A stretch of 64,000 nt of DNA, taken from positions 806,001 through 870,000 of the forward strand of contig JAFFJZ010000012.1 in the NCBI GenBank assembly GCA_018340375.1. Reading direction: 5' to 3'. Below are positions 1 to 11,900 of this stretch, piece after piece. The notes under the pieces are model-generated. The model saw only the letters and a list, made by a program, of their open reading frames with translations. It was not told the DNA's origin and made no database searches. Both the position numbers and the translations under genes were made by a program. The DNA comes from Gonatopus flavifemur. Taxonomy: Eukaryota > Arthropoda > Insecta > Hymenoptera > Dryinidae. The number at the start of each line of letters is the position of its first letter. Position 1 is the stretch's first letter.

Positions 1-5
1 TAAAC

Positions 6-114
6 CGATTGATTCCTCTTGATTCCGATGCAAAAACACAATTCAAACCCATTCATTTCATTTTTTTTATGGGTTGAATGGTATTTCTGCATCGGAATCA
101 AGAGGAATCAATCG
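6..114. repeat. foldback hairpin, 27-bp arms
   Basis: The 27 bases at 6-32 are repeated exactly as reverse complement at 88-114. A second, weaker inverted pair (ATTCAAACCCAT / ATGGGTTGAAT) lies in the loop. The element may extend left of the window. Nothing coding is seen. Confidence 0.8.
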
Positions 115-360
115 TTTCAATGGGTCATCCATGTCCTGCGTATTTTAAACTACTTTGACATACTCAGAAAAATCTGCAAAAATTCATGAACGTAGGTTGA
201 AGTAGTCTAATTTCTGAATCTACAATTCAAATTGCCAGAAGACATTGTTCGAATATAATAGGTGTTTCGGTTAATAATGTCGATTTTTTTGCAGAATTTG
301 GGCGTTTATTTACGTAAAAATATGAATTATCTCAATAATCAAAGTATTGGCCATGGTTTG

Positions 361-1410
361 CTATGACTTTTTCCCATCTTTCTGGCAAAGCATGGATTCC
401 TTGCCAAAAGAATTGTTCATTCTTTGAGGCCAATCATGTTGAAAAACGACTTTGTCATGTCTTTGTGCGTATTCTGGTCGTTTTTCTTGCAAAGCTCTGT
501 TCAATTTTATTAATCGCTGCCGGTAACGATCGCCAGTGATCATTTCACTAGGTTGCAGCAGTTCGTAATACACAGCTCCCCTATTATCCCACCAAATACA
601 AAGCAAAGCCTTCTTTCCATGTATATTGCGCACTGGTTGTGATATTGAAAGCTGGCCTGGGTCTACCCATGATTTTTGTCGCTTTGGGTTATCGAAGTAG
701 ATCCACCCTTCATCACCGGTGATGACTCGGTGCAAAAACCTTTTCTTTTCTCCACGACAAGCAGAATTTCACAAATGGTTTTTCGTCTTTCAATTGATAT
801 GGAACCCATTTCCCTACCTTCTGGATCTTTCCCAATGCATGTAGCCGTTCAGAAAGGGTGGATTGGGCAACATTTAATGCAATTGCCAATTGCTTCAACG
901 TTTGACTAGAGTCTTCATCCAATAAAGCTTGCAAATCTGCATCTTCAAACTTTTTTGGCTGACCTGGACGCTCCTTGTCTCTTACATCGAAGTCACCAGT
1001 TTTAAACCGTTGAAACCATCGTTCACAAGTTTTTTGGGTTATAACATGTTCATCATAAGCTTCAATCAACAATCGATAACTTTCAGCAGCCGTTTTCTTC
1101 AAAAGAAAGAAGGTTGTTAAACTTCCCCGCACGGAGAAAAAAGATCATGGAATGATTACTAGAAAAGATAGTAAACTGGTGACAACTACGAATTTCTGTG
1201 CACAGTCGCTAACAGAGACGAGTAATGATTCCTATTTTGGTATACTGTATTGTGTTTTCATATACCAAAATAGGAACCATTACTCGTCTCTATTAGCGAC
1301 TGTGTACAGAAATTCGTAGTTGTCACCAGTTTACTATCTTTTCTAGCGATCATTCCATGATTTTTTTTCTCCGTGCGCAAGACGGCTTTTTCTGGTACGT
1401 AATTCGACAT
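361..1410 (-). pseudogene. mariner transposase remnant (copy 1)
   Basis: On the - strand the protein starts at about 1410 with MSNYVPEKAVLR. It is interrupted by the 246-bp foldback and resumes at about 1129 with GSLTTFFLLKK, keeping the spacing of the family's LRE...KK N-terminus. The paired helix-turn-helix region follows (CERWFQRFKTGDFDV), then a frameshift around 720. The second part holds ITGDEGWIYFDN (first catalytic Asp), the IHGKKALLCIWWD block and a mutated HDN motif (QHDWPQ). The third catalytic Asp (YSPD..SDY region) is missing. The C-terminal tail survives in a different frame. Confidence 0.9.
1130..1375. repeat. foldback MITE, CACGGAGAAAA ends, inside mariner copy 1
   Basis: The ends CACGGAGAAAA and TTTTCTCCGTG bound two arms of roughly 110 bp that are near-perfect reverse complements; both contain TAGTTGTCACCAGTTTACTA or its complement. 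A second copy of the same family is at 15497-15705. The insertion splits the mariner transposase reading frame, so it is younger than the mariner insertion. CG flanks both ends and may be a 2-bp target duplication. Confidence 0.93.
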
Positions 1411-1582
1411 TCTCAAAGCTTTAAGAACTATGTTTTTTGCACACTGACAATTCAGGACAAATCGGCTTTTGATGACGTATTTCTAACCTTCAAAACGACA
1501 TAGACGTCATTTGTTTGTACCAACAAACGTATCAGTAATATCGTCTCTTACCGAAATCGACATTATTAACCGAAACACCTAT

Positions 1583-2185
1583 TATATTTTTCAACATTTA
1601 TGTAACATAACGATGAAAAAATTGTTCTTTCTTTGAATTTTTAAGCATTTGAAAATTTCCAAGAAAAATAAAATGAACCATGATTTATTAAGGAGAAGGA
1701 TCGTTTGTTTCGAAAAAAAAGAGAGAGAAAATACCATATCACGGTCAGATGGAGAAAAATATCAAATTTCAACGGGGGATAATAGAGTAATTTTCAAACT
1801 TGACTTGGTGTACTTCAACCTTCGTACTTTAATGCCCTCTGAGAAAAAAGGATGCAACAAAATAACGCAATAGGCGCTCCTGAATAATCATTACATTAGA
1901 ATGCAAAATTATCAACTTTGAACCTTGAAATTAACCAATCAATTGGAACCAACTTTTTCCTTTGTTTTACAGGGAAATCACTTGAGGTTACCATTTACAC
2001 ATATAACCATTTTTCTTTGGTACAGGACAAATAAATATTTATTTGGCTGGAAGAACATTTTTTTCAGTGTTACTTCTTAAGAACTCTTTTCGATCTTTTT
2101 TTGAACATATGTGTTGTGCAAGTTGGCGAGATAAGTGAAAAGTCCACTGTTATTGTTAGACAGTGGTGTAATAAAAATGTGTTGG
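1583..2185. other. non-coding AT-rich stretch
   Basis: No exon, RNA gene or clear repeat was recognised between mariner copy 1 and the next foldback. Short open frames here lack splice signals and family resemblance. Confidence 0.5.
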
Positions 2186-2374
2186 GTAAATCAGGGTAAG
2201 ATGACGCATATTCCCGCTTCGTTACAGCATGAAATAATGCATACAACCTCGTTCACCCAAGAGAAATATAAACATTTAATTCAAATGATTATATTTTTCT
2301 TGAGGGAACGAGGTTTTATGTATTATTTCATACTGTAGTGAAGCGGGAATATGCGTCATCTTACCCTGATTTAC
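2186..2374. repeat. foldback hairpin with about 68-bp arms
   Basis: The left arm (from TAAATCAGGGTAAGATGACG at 2187) and the right arm (ending CATCTTACCCTGATTTA at 2373) are reverse complements with few mismatches. An inner pair (CAAGAGAAATATAA / TTATATTTTTCTTG) extends the stem towards the loop. Open frames here are by-products of the palindrome. Confidence 0.85.
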
Positions 2375-2914
2375 CGTACTTGATCACACGTGAGGTTACA
2401 CGCTCGTACTAAAGAATGTCTAGTATTATCATTTATTTTTACTACACTGTCCAAAAAATAACAGTGATATTCTCTCTTATCAAGCTAATTTTTTAATAGA
2501 AATGCTGATCCTGAATTATCTATGATTTTGGGTAACTGATTCGGGTGTCATTCCCGGATAAACATTGCATTCTTAGAAAAATCTGCCTGAAATTTCATAA
2601 GAATATTATGAAGTTCTTCATATAAACAGTTTATTAATTCTAAGAATTTTCTTCTTAATTCTGATAACATATTTGTGAAATTTAATGAACAATTGTTACA
2701 TTTCAGACAGAAATTTGGAAATTTTATCATTAATATTGAATTTAAGAACAATTATTCAATTCAATACGGAAATATGACATTTCATAAAGAATTTCGTATG
2801 AAATTTGAGAATTTTTCTAACTGTGTGATACTCATCACATCCCGATAGACCCGCATAAACTTAAGTTGAATGCCAATTCGTTTTGCAGTCCCCGGATAGC
2901 ACCTGGATAGATTA

Positions 2915-3138
2915 CATGGAAGAAACAATTTAGCTACAACAGTCAAGTGACTAGCACGGACACGGATAGCCATTAAATTAACTCCTGCAGCTAAATTTTA
3001 GCTCTTGGAGTGAATAAATTAGCTGTAGATGCAAATTTTTTGCTATACTAACAACAATTTAGCAGTAAGAGCTAATTCAATGGCTGTCCGTATCCGTGAT
3101 AGCCACTTGGCTGCTGCTACTAAATTATTTTTTCCGTG
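2915..3138. repeat. foldback element, TTAGCT word family (older copy)
   Basis: It starts CATGGAAGAAACAATTTAGC and ends AAATTATTTTTTCCGTG. The order of interior motifs (ACGGACACGGATAGCCATTA, CTGCAGCTAAATTTTAGCT, GGCTGTCCGTATCCGTG) matches the better-preserved copy at 44609-44832, so this is a diverged second member of the same family. Confidence 0.8.
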
Positions 3139-3179
3139 TATAAATCCGTATAAAAACAACCTTCTTCGAATAAAATCCA

Positions 3180-3431
3180 CACTGTAAAAAATAGTCTGCA
3201 ATTTCCAATACCAGATGAATATGAAAATTGTAAAATTTGTACTTGAAATTCAATTCAATCATCAATTCATGAAATTCACTGCAAAATGTACTGAAATTCA
3301 TATAAAAATGCATGAAAATTGATAACTCTGTAGGAGATGTCATACAATTCTATAAGAAAAGTCAGAAAAAAATTGAAAAATTCATACAAAATTCATGTGT
3401 TAATTGTTTCACATAAATTGATATGGACTGT
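3180..3431. repeat. degenerate foldback, CACTGTAAAAA-type end
   Basis: It begins CACTGTAAAAAATAG. The interior is filled with variants of GAAATTCAT / ATGAATTTC in both orientations and it ends near GACTGTGGG. The right end is poorly conserved. Confidence 0.5.
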
Positions 3432-3976
3432 GGGAAACCATGTTTTCCAATGAACTTAAATACCATTTTATTTTAGACCCGTAATAGTTTTACGTTCAAG
3501 AATAAACTTTTACTTCAAGGAAAAACTCTTTCCAGCCAACTAGTTTATCACGTGATAATAAATCATTCCTGCTGATAAATAAATATACATAAATTTAGAA
3601 ATTGATGATAACAACAAACGTTGCGTTTGGGAATTGGTAAGTGGTGTTGTTGTGCGTTATTTCATTTTATCTCCGGTTTTTTAAATTATCGTTACGATCT
3701 GTCGCATGGTTGAATGAATTTTCGGCTATGTATTTTTACTCGAATGAAAAACATGATGCGTAAGTAAAATATTTTTATATCCCCTGTCCCATCTATTTAT
3801 ATTTCCTTATTCGTATTTTCATAATTTGTTAAGAAAACTCATTATCAGGCATAACAACGTTCCTTTGGAACCTTTGTGAAATATAAAAAATGTTGCGAAA
3901 ATCTCCTAAATGTACCTTATGCTGCATAGAATGATTTTTCTTCAAATATTTTATGTAGTGAATTAAGGAAACTCTA

Positions 3977-4288
3977 CACGGGAAAAAGCAGTGGTGGGTA
4001 AGTTACTCGTTACTCATTATATATAAAATATATATTTTGTATATAAATTATGTATTTTATATATATAACGAGTCACGTACCCATCACGGGAAAAGAGTAA
4101 TTAGCTAGGATAGACAACCATTTTTTGTATCTCCAACAACTAAATTTCATCTATTGCAGTAAAATTGTGAGTTTCGTCAGCTAAATTTTAGCTAATGTTG
4201 CTAGGAAATTAGCTGTCTTGTGGTTGCCGGAATATTTAGCTATAATAGTTGGAATTTAGCTCTCACAGCGAACAAATTTTTCCCCGTG
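3977..4288. repeat. foldback element with CACGGGAAAA ends and a nested hairpin
   Basis: The outer ends are CACGGGAAAAAG at 3977 and TTTTTCCCCGTG ending at 4288. The interior from about 4095 is made of TTAGCT-like words (AATTAGCTAG, AAATTTTAGCTAATG, GGAATTTAGCTC). A second hairpin (3990-4084, arms GTGGGTAAGTTACTCGTTAC and its complement, AT-rich loop) interrupts the left end. CACGGGAAAA occurs on both sides of that hairpin, suggesting a target-site duplication of about 10 bp. Confidence 0.7.
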
Positions 4289-4353
4289 CAAACCAGTACA
4301 ACTAATATTATGTAAAATATTTGATAATTTTTCCTGTAAAATCAAACCTCACG

Positions 4354-4562
4354 CACCGGAAAAAGAGTTTTGTTGAAATTTGAATAACCAAAAACTTTAG
4401 TTATGCTAACCAAATGTTTGTTGTTGCAACAAAACATTTGGTATTGGACACAAAATATTTTTGTTAACACATTTAGGAACAAAATAATTTTGTTGAAAGT
4501 TGTTTGTTGTTCACATATCAACCAAAATGTTTTGTTGTTTTAACTAAACAGTTTTCTCGGTG
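4354..4562. repeat. foldback element, TTTGTTG word family
   Basis: The ends are CACCGGAAAAAG and CTCGGTG. The interior is about nine 21-24-bp units built on AACAAAATTTTGTT-like words. The same words and the CACCGAAAAA end recur at 44484-45432. Confidence 0.8.
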
Positions 4563-4740
4563 CAAATCAAAGAATGTTATCGTTAAACTTTACCGAAAGA
4601 TCTGATCCTCAACATTCCCTACGTTCAAAATAGGCTATAGTTGCAAAAGGGAGTAGAATTCCCGTAAAGTACTTGAATTCTCCTTCAAACGCTGTGAAAA
4701 AATTCCTCCTGAAAATGTAGAGAATATAATTATAATTTTA

Positions 4741-5125
4741 CACTTTCTTCTAAATTTGCAGAAAAATCTTACTAAATTCTCGGAATACGTTCGAAAATTT
4801 ACTCGAAGTTTCTTAAAATTCAGTAAAATTTATGTGAAAATGGAGAAAAAAATGGCTGTAAAAGAGTACAGACACATTTTCACAATTTTTTCAAGGAAGT
4901 TAAAAAAAAGCGTCTCAAAAAAGTTTGGAAGATTTTTACCTAACAGTTTTTATTGAATTCACAAACAATCTCGGTTCGTTAACAAACATTTTTTGGAAAG
5001 TGACGAAAATTGTTTGGAAATTCAAAAAAAAATTTGTGGATTCTCAAATCATCTGGAAATTTACAAATTCATAAGTTTTACCTCATCCTTTTCTTTTTGG
5101 AAATTCACCAATATTTTTTACAGTG
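4741..5125. repeat. probable foldback, ends CACTTT / TTTTTTACAGTG
   Basis: The right end ATTTTTTACAGTG is typical of the CACTGTAAAAA group. The interior carries repeated GAAAATT / AATTTTC and GTTTGGAAATT words in both orientations. The left end is diverged, so the start is approximate. Confidence 0.5.
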
Positions 5126-5605
5126 TACAATGAAGAATTCTTCATCCATTACAAGCACAGTTTTGGAGATATTCAAAGAGTATAAAATGGATTTCTAATT
5201 CATTTCAATCGAATCTCGCTAAAAATTACGCACGCTCGATCACTCATCGCTTTTGAATTGGATCGATTGAAAAAAAAAAGGAAACGAGGGAACTTGATTC
5301 ATCATCGTTCAAGAGACTAAATAATTGGTACGTTAATTCGTAAAACTGTATCTTCTACTCCACGTGACCTTTGTTAGAGAAGAATAATTCAATTTCCTCA
5401 ATATTCGTATGCGCAAACGGACAGGCAGAAAAAGAAGAGAAGAAGGAGGCGACCATAGAAAAAAAGAAAGAAAGAAGGAAAAAAAATGCTCTCATGAGGT
5501 ATTTGGATTAGAATCATAGACTGGCAAAATGGTACAATAAACGAAATCTGATTGAGGATCGAGGTGCATCGAGGGAGAGAGTCAAAGATACCGAGGAGGT
5601 TGCCA

Positions 5606-5640
5606 TATAAATAATACCTCGCACAAAGTCTGATCTCAGT
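5606..5640 (+). promoter_or_regulatory. core promoter of the amino acid transporter gene (TATA + initiator)
   Basis: TATAAATAA starts at 5606 and an arthropod-type initiator TCAGT lies at 5636-5640. The initiator A (5638) is 32 bases downstream of the first T of the TATA box, which is the usual spacing. Transcription from 5638 would give a 303-base 5' UTR before the ATG at 5941 (context CGAAAATGTC). The start site is inferred from sequence only. Confidence 0.6.
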
Positions 5641-5940
5641 TGACTTGCGGCCGTCGTACCTGTCACGGCATAATGCTACTTTACCGTCAATTAAGCTACT
5701 GATACATAGTATATACATAAATAATACATACCTATATATCCTTATCGGCTGTTTTCTACACCCTCCGAAACTGTTCCTATTCCTAAACGTAGATCACGCT
5801 GTTTTTTTGTTCTTCAATTATTCGGTTTTTTTTCTTGACAAATAATTAGTAGTAGAAAAAAAATTGTTTAAAATAAATAGTAACAATAATAAGAAGGAAA
5901 AGAGGTTCATATATCTAGTGCAGTGAACGATTTCTCGAAA

Positions 5941-8900
5941 ATGTCACACGATAATTACGGATTTACTTCGAGTACGGTAAGTCGAGATTTTAAAAATTGT
6001 ATATGAAATTGTAATTACAATTGGAATTAAATTTGGCACACGTTTCGAATTTCGCGTCGTAATGACCATTTACCGTGATTCATGTTATTTGTAACATTAA
6101 TGTGACGTATAATCAATTTTTTTCCTAGTTCCTAAATGCCGAGCGCTTTAAAAGAAAAAGAGAACAAATCCTCTTAGGAGCTTAATGAGTCTCGATGATT
6201 CGTATTTAATTATAAATTTGGCGGGCTAACTGTATTCCGTATGAAAGATGTTTCTGATATTTCTCGTAATTCGATGAATAACCCACGAATGGAAAGTTTT
6301 TATTTCTTTTCTTCTCCCCGTTCTTCTTCTTCCTTCACCTTTGATGATGCCACATAGTATGCATAGATTTTTATATGCGAGAAAAATTATAAAACGGATA
6401 TTTCGTTCTACAATTTTGAATGTATGCAATGTTGTCTATCGATTCGTATATTTTGAAAACCTTCCTTTTGCGCTGTAAGAACAGGTATCGCGATCTTGTG
6501 GAGATTTTTGAAATTATTAGATCCTCTTCTCCAGGTTCCTCGAGAATATATTAATTACTTCTAATTTTAGTCACTTGTCTTTACAAAAACTGAGTAGGGG
6601 ATTTGATTTAGTAAGTTTTGTGGGAAATTTGAAATATCCAGTAGATCTTAGAGTTACTAGATCTCTCTATCCAAATTATTCGAATGAAAACAGAATAAAT
6701 CCACCATACTGTAAAAAAGAAACAATTGGAAATTCACTGCGTCTTGGATCTGGAAAATTCAAGTAAATTCATTTCGCAGTACATGTAATGAAATTTTTCC
6801 GGATTTCGTACTGTAAAATTCCAATAAATGTGCTAGAATATATTACTAAAATCTTCAATTTACTCTACTGATTAATGACTTCCAGTGAAAATACCGAAAT
6901 TTTCCTATAAATATTTTTTACAGTCTCTTGTGAAGGATACAGGACAAAGTCTGCCCAGCTAACGTAGGAAACATTTCAAAAATATTTGAATGTTCACCTG
7001 CAGTTTGACGGGTTCATTTTTATCATTTTGTCAAATTATCTTGCTAGAGAAGGAGTTCCAAGATCTACGGAATCCTTTGAAAATAGTGAAGTATTGGAAT
7101 TTTTGAATCCGTGGTTAATCACGGTTACTGATTATTCGAGTGATTCTCCACAAGTCTTTTGGATTTGGAATCGTTATACACTTTATAACACGTAACTCGA
7201 AAATTCCTATTCCACCGCAACGAGAATGTTTGTAGTACTCACAATTTCCTCGTACGAGGGATTTCTCCTATTCGGAATCTCGAAGTAAATTCACTACCTC
7301 GCTGTATGGCATACTCAGGGAGTACAATAGAATGTCGCACCTTGTAAAAGACCGAATGATTTTGTCCATCGATCAAATTTCATTCGGAACCTTGACGCGA
7401 ACAGACTATTTCTGATTTTTCTTCCATCGTGACTTTAATTGCCGACGAAGAAAAAAAGAAGAATTCCGAATGCGTCGAGTGATTATTAATAAGAGAGGAA
7501 AAAAAGTACTCCTTTTGAAATGTTTCCAGTTTTCGAGAGACAATGATTCAAAGATGCTGACTTCTCATCGATCGAGAGGAAACAACACGAGGAAACCTTT
7601 CAAACTGATTATCACTTCTGAACGCATAAGTGATATTGAAGTATCACGAAGAAAGAAACATCCTTTCATGTTTTTTTTTCGTGATGAATAATTGATCTCA
7701 CGAAGGATGTTTATGTATCTTAGACACCGATGAGAATATTTTTGTATGGATGTGGATAAAAAAATAAAAATCAACAGATGAGGAACTTGAGGAAATATTT
7801 TATACTTCGTGTCACATAAATGTCATTATTCGTTAGACAATATTTTTTTTCATTCTTTAGAGTTTACTAAAAAAACTTGTTTTGTTATTGTTTTGTACTT
7901 CAACGGAATAATTGCGAGTATTTACTTTATTTCATTTTGGAAATTCAATGATTACTGGCGTTTGAATGTTCCGCTGATGGTCCTACAACTGCGATGAAAA
8001 ACCATTACTGGCCCTCTTAAACGCCTACAACCGTGTTTGGTGAATAATGAATTCAAGTAGTGTTCAATATTAAATTCAACAAAATATTTCGGTTTATCGA
8101 TGGATAAGGAGGTCTAGAAATCAGTCACTCCCTCGATTGCATACACTGTAAAAAAAATTTGTTGAATTCCAAACAAAAATGCTTGGAAATTTACAAACTT
8201 GGTTTGGAAAAATAATTTCCGAATCTTTTTTGTAAATTGCCGAACAAAAGTTTGTGAATTCTCAAAAATCTTCGTGAAATCACAAAATTTTTTGAATGTT
8301 TACAAACTTTTGTTTGGTAATTTACAAAAAAAATTCGTGTAAAAAACTGCCAAACTTCTTTAGCAGTTTAGGAAGTATATTTTTTACAGTGTACGTTTAT
8401 GAAGCAGAAACCGCCACAGAACCGGAATCTAAACGAAAACAATAGAATAATATTAGCTGCTATTCGACTGCTAATTTTTCACTACAAAGTCCTGGAAAAA
8501 TTGTGGCGGTTCCAACTTCCCGGTAAGCTGAAAATGACAAGTGCTTTACAAGTATTCAGTGAGGTCCTTGTGAATGTCTAGTATTTCGCTAGCGCGAGCG
8601 TTACAAAACTTATGAATGCATAGAGCATTTCTACTAGGGTGTTAAACACTGATTCCGTGATTCTTTAGAGTATATAGAATTGCTGTTACTCTTTAAATTT
8701 GAAACAGTGAAATCTCACTGATTCAATCATAGTCAGAAACACCTCCAACTGCATAACCAGTGATTATTCACTGATATTCCACTGAATCCATTCATTGGTC
8801 GACTTTTAACTACAGAAATAGTGAGATTTGACTGATTTGAATTTGGAGAGTACAGAGCAATATTTGGATTTCTATTGAAGCATTGTAAAACAGTTTAGAA

Positions 8901-11900
8901 TGAACGATGTCGGTAGTATCCTCTCAACTGATACCCGATTCCCCGAAAATTTCCGTTTGGATTCGGTTATTGTGACGAATTCACCAACACATCCGTCTTA
9001 CAGAAAGCTTGACTTGTATAAATTTGTGTATCGAACAGAACTCTAAACTTCAATCAGTCGAGAGCAAATGATTTTCACTGAACTCAGTGAGGAAAACTAA
9101 TAAAGTGTTATTCGTATTTCAATGGACTATTGGCGTTGATCGATTCGACGCGCCATGTTGATAACCGTTTAATAGATGTCATTTCGTAATTGTTTTCCAT
9201 TTACCTGCGTGAAAATAACTTCGATCATAATTATGTTCCATTGAAACGCTATTCATTCGTTTCTACTCATTTTTGCATTCCTAATACATTTTGCTAGGTT
9301 TTTATGAGATTTATAATTAGCAGAATTGAATAATACGTGAGACTGGATGGTAAAATCGTGAAAAAAAACGATAATAGAAAAGTAAAAATACAAGGTGTTG
9401 GTTGTGTATTCTCTAAATCTGGGCGGAACAGAATTCTATATCACAAGGTTATGCAACACCATGAAAATTTAAATCGGGAGATATGGTATCGACAAGTCGG
9501 GAGATAGACTGAAAAATCGACAGTACGAATTCTTCAACAAAAAAAAAAGGAATCTCAATGTTCTGAATTTTCATAAAAAGTTTAGTACAGCCTCAATGTC
9601 TCGACGGCTCAATATTTGAAAAACATTATATTGCGCTATTTCTTCTATTTCTTCTGAAAGACAAGCAGCCTACGAAAAATCTTCGCGAGATTGAATTTTC
9701 AGGATATTGTCGAGGCGAAGCATTGAGAAGTGAAATGAAATTTAACCACCCTCACCGCTCTCTTCTCATTTGGTTTCCCCCCTAAACTGGCAACTGTTTT
9801 CTAAGGGTTGATGAATTCAGTCTTTCCATCCGATTCGTGCGATGTCCTTTCAATAAATTAGAAGGTTTTACAGCACTGATTTGAAGATTGACACTAGCTG
9901 GTTCACAAATGAGAATTATTCTCGTTCTACTCGCTATTCAATGCTCAAAATGCCGCTCACTGCGTTCGCACTTTTGAAAATTGAGGACTCTCGCTCCGCT
10001 CGTCATTCAATGTTCCAAATGGCGTTTGTGTTTTTAAAATTCGAATACGCTCGCTCTGCTCGCCCTTTAATGTTCGAAATGGCAATTGTCTGGAAGAGTT
10101 GATAACTCGAAGAAATCTATCGAAGAATACGCATACACTTGACGTTTCCAAACGTAAATCCATTAGCTCTATTATCTTATGAACAATATTACATTATATA
10201 TTGTCAAGTTTTCGATTTATTGACCCGAAGCAGAGGCACTGTTGTGTTATGTAGAAAAATTCACGATTTTATATAATTTACAATTTTACAATTACAACGA
10301 AACAATGTTTTTTTGTCTTATTCTTACATTTTCCAATTTTCAATTTTTCCGAGTATATATTGTCACGATATTAGCGAAACAATCAAGTTCGTCAATAATT
10401 GTATTTATTCCTGGCAGCGATTCGTCAACTATGACACGTTTATATCAATTTTCAAACACGCGTCAAAGAATTCCACGAGATAGAATTCGTAGTTCATAGT
10501 TAACAGTTACTATGTTGTTACATAAAATACGGAGTACAAAATTGTTATTTTCATTCCATCCAGTCCCAGAGGGGAACCAATTCAAATAAGTAAACTTTCA
10601 AAAACGGGAAACTTGTTTCAAAATTGAAATCATCGTCAAATTTTAATTCGACTCTTTGAGACCTCGTTTTGATAGCAATAATAAAAATAAACAAACTTGA
10701 AAAAATAATTGAAAGAAATATTCCAAGTAGACGCCGGTTTTCTAAACTCTGTGTCATCTCCGACCGATCAATTTTCTTCGTGGAAACAATTAAATCCAAG
10801 TACTTTGAATAAGAAAACGAATGAAAATTGTTACCAATTCCATAAAATAATTCAATCTGGTAAGGTTCGTTCATCGCAATCATTTTCTCCTCATATATTT
10901 CCTGCATTTTCAATATCTATCTCATCGGATCTTGAGCGAATGATGGCCACGTGTAGTGTTGTTTGATATTCTCTTGGAATCCGTTCAATAAATATTATTC
11001 TTATCTCTTTCATTTTATTTGATTAACTGTTTGACAATTATGACACTAACGTTAACGCTTTATTTTCCTTTTATTCTCATGATTTTTATTATTTTCAAAC
11101 CAGTTGTCGCGATTGTTCTCATAAAAAGAATCGTGTGATTTTATCAATATTATCCTGTACTTGATTTGAAAAATAAATAAAATGTCTTATCCGAGAAAGA
11201 AATTTTCCTTCTACAGTCAACAATTCTTTAAAATCATAGCTATAAACGATAACATGTTTTTACACCAACAGACTCTACTACTACTTACTTCCTTTCCTCT
11301 TTGAATATAGGTAAATTTAGTGATACGATTATCGGATCTCATTATTCTTCTGTTTGGAATTTTTTTTTCCTTTGACAAACGAGAACGAGATGAAATCTCT
11401 CGAGTGATTTTTTTTCTGGAATTGCCAATTAAGAGTCGAAACGAACGAAATATTCGTTCAAATGGCAAATTTCAACGCGTTCACCGATTCTTAGAGTTTC
11501 TTTCACATTTATCCGTCTCGCTGCTCATTGCTTCTTTTTTTTCTTGACTGTGAAATCATCAACACCGCAAACTCGGCAAATCATTTGTATTAGCATAACT
11601 GCTAGACGTGACTATTGGTCTATCGCGATTAAGGTCTATGAACAGTAGTTTATGTTCTGTTACGTAGTTTTTATGTTTGTCGATTTTCTTCGACGTGATT
11701 GAAAAATCTATGACAATGTTGGTCTCGTCCGATTAAACGAAGATGACACGAACGTCAAGCAACGATCTACGTTCAAGCACGTAGATTTACTCGCAATTTT
11801 ATTCCCCCGATTCTTTTCTTTTACTATTAAAAAAAAAATCGTTTTAAATCTTCACTCACTTTGCTCCGACTCCCAAGAAGAATCCTCACCATACTCCCTC

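Larger units (their letters stand above)
258..1582 (-). mobile_element. mariner-family transposon copy 1, decayed
   Basis: Terminal inverted repeats beginning ATAGGTGTTTCGGTTAAT lie at 258 and, inverted, end at 1582, with TA on both outer sides as expected for mariner target sites. The transposase is read on the - strand and is broken: a foldback element (1130-1375) splits its N-terminus, there is a frameshift near 720, and the segment from just after the second catalytic Asp to the C-terminal tail is deleted. It cannot encode an active transposase. Confidence 0.93.

Noticed and set aside
10551..10913. 120-codon - strand open frame with one hydrophobic stretch
   Set aside because: It lies in the first intron of the transporter gene, has no recognisable domain, and overlaps an equally long frame on the other strand; expected by chance in AT-rich DNA.
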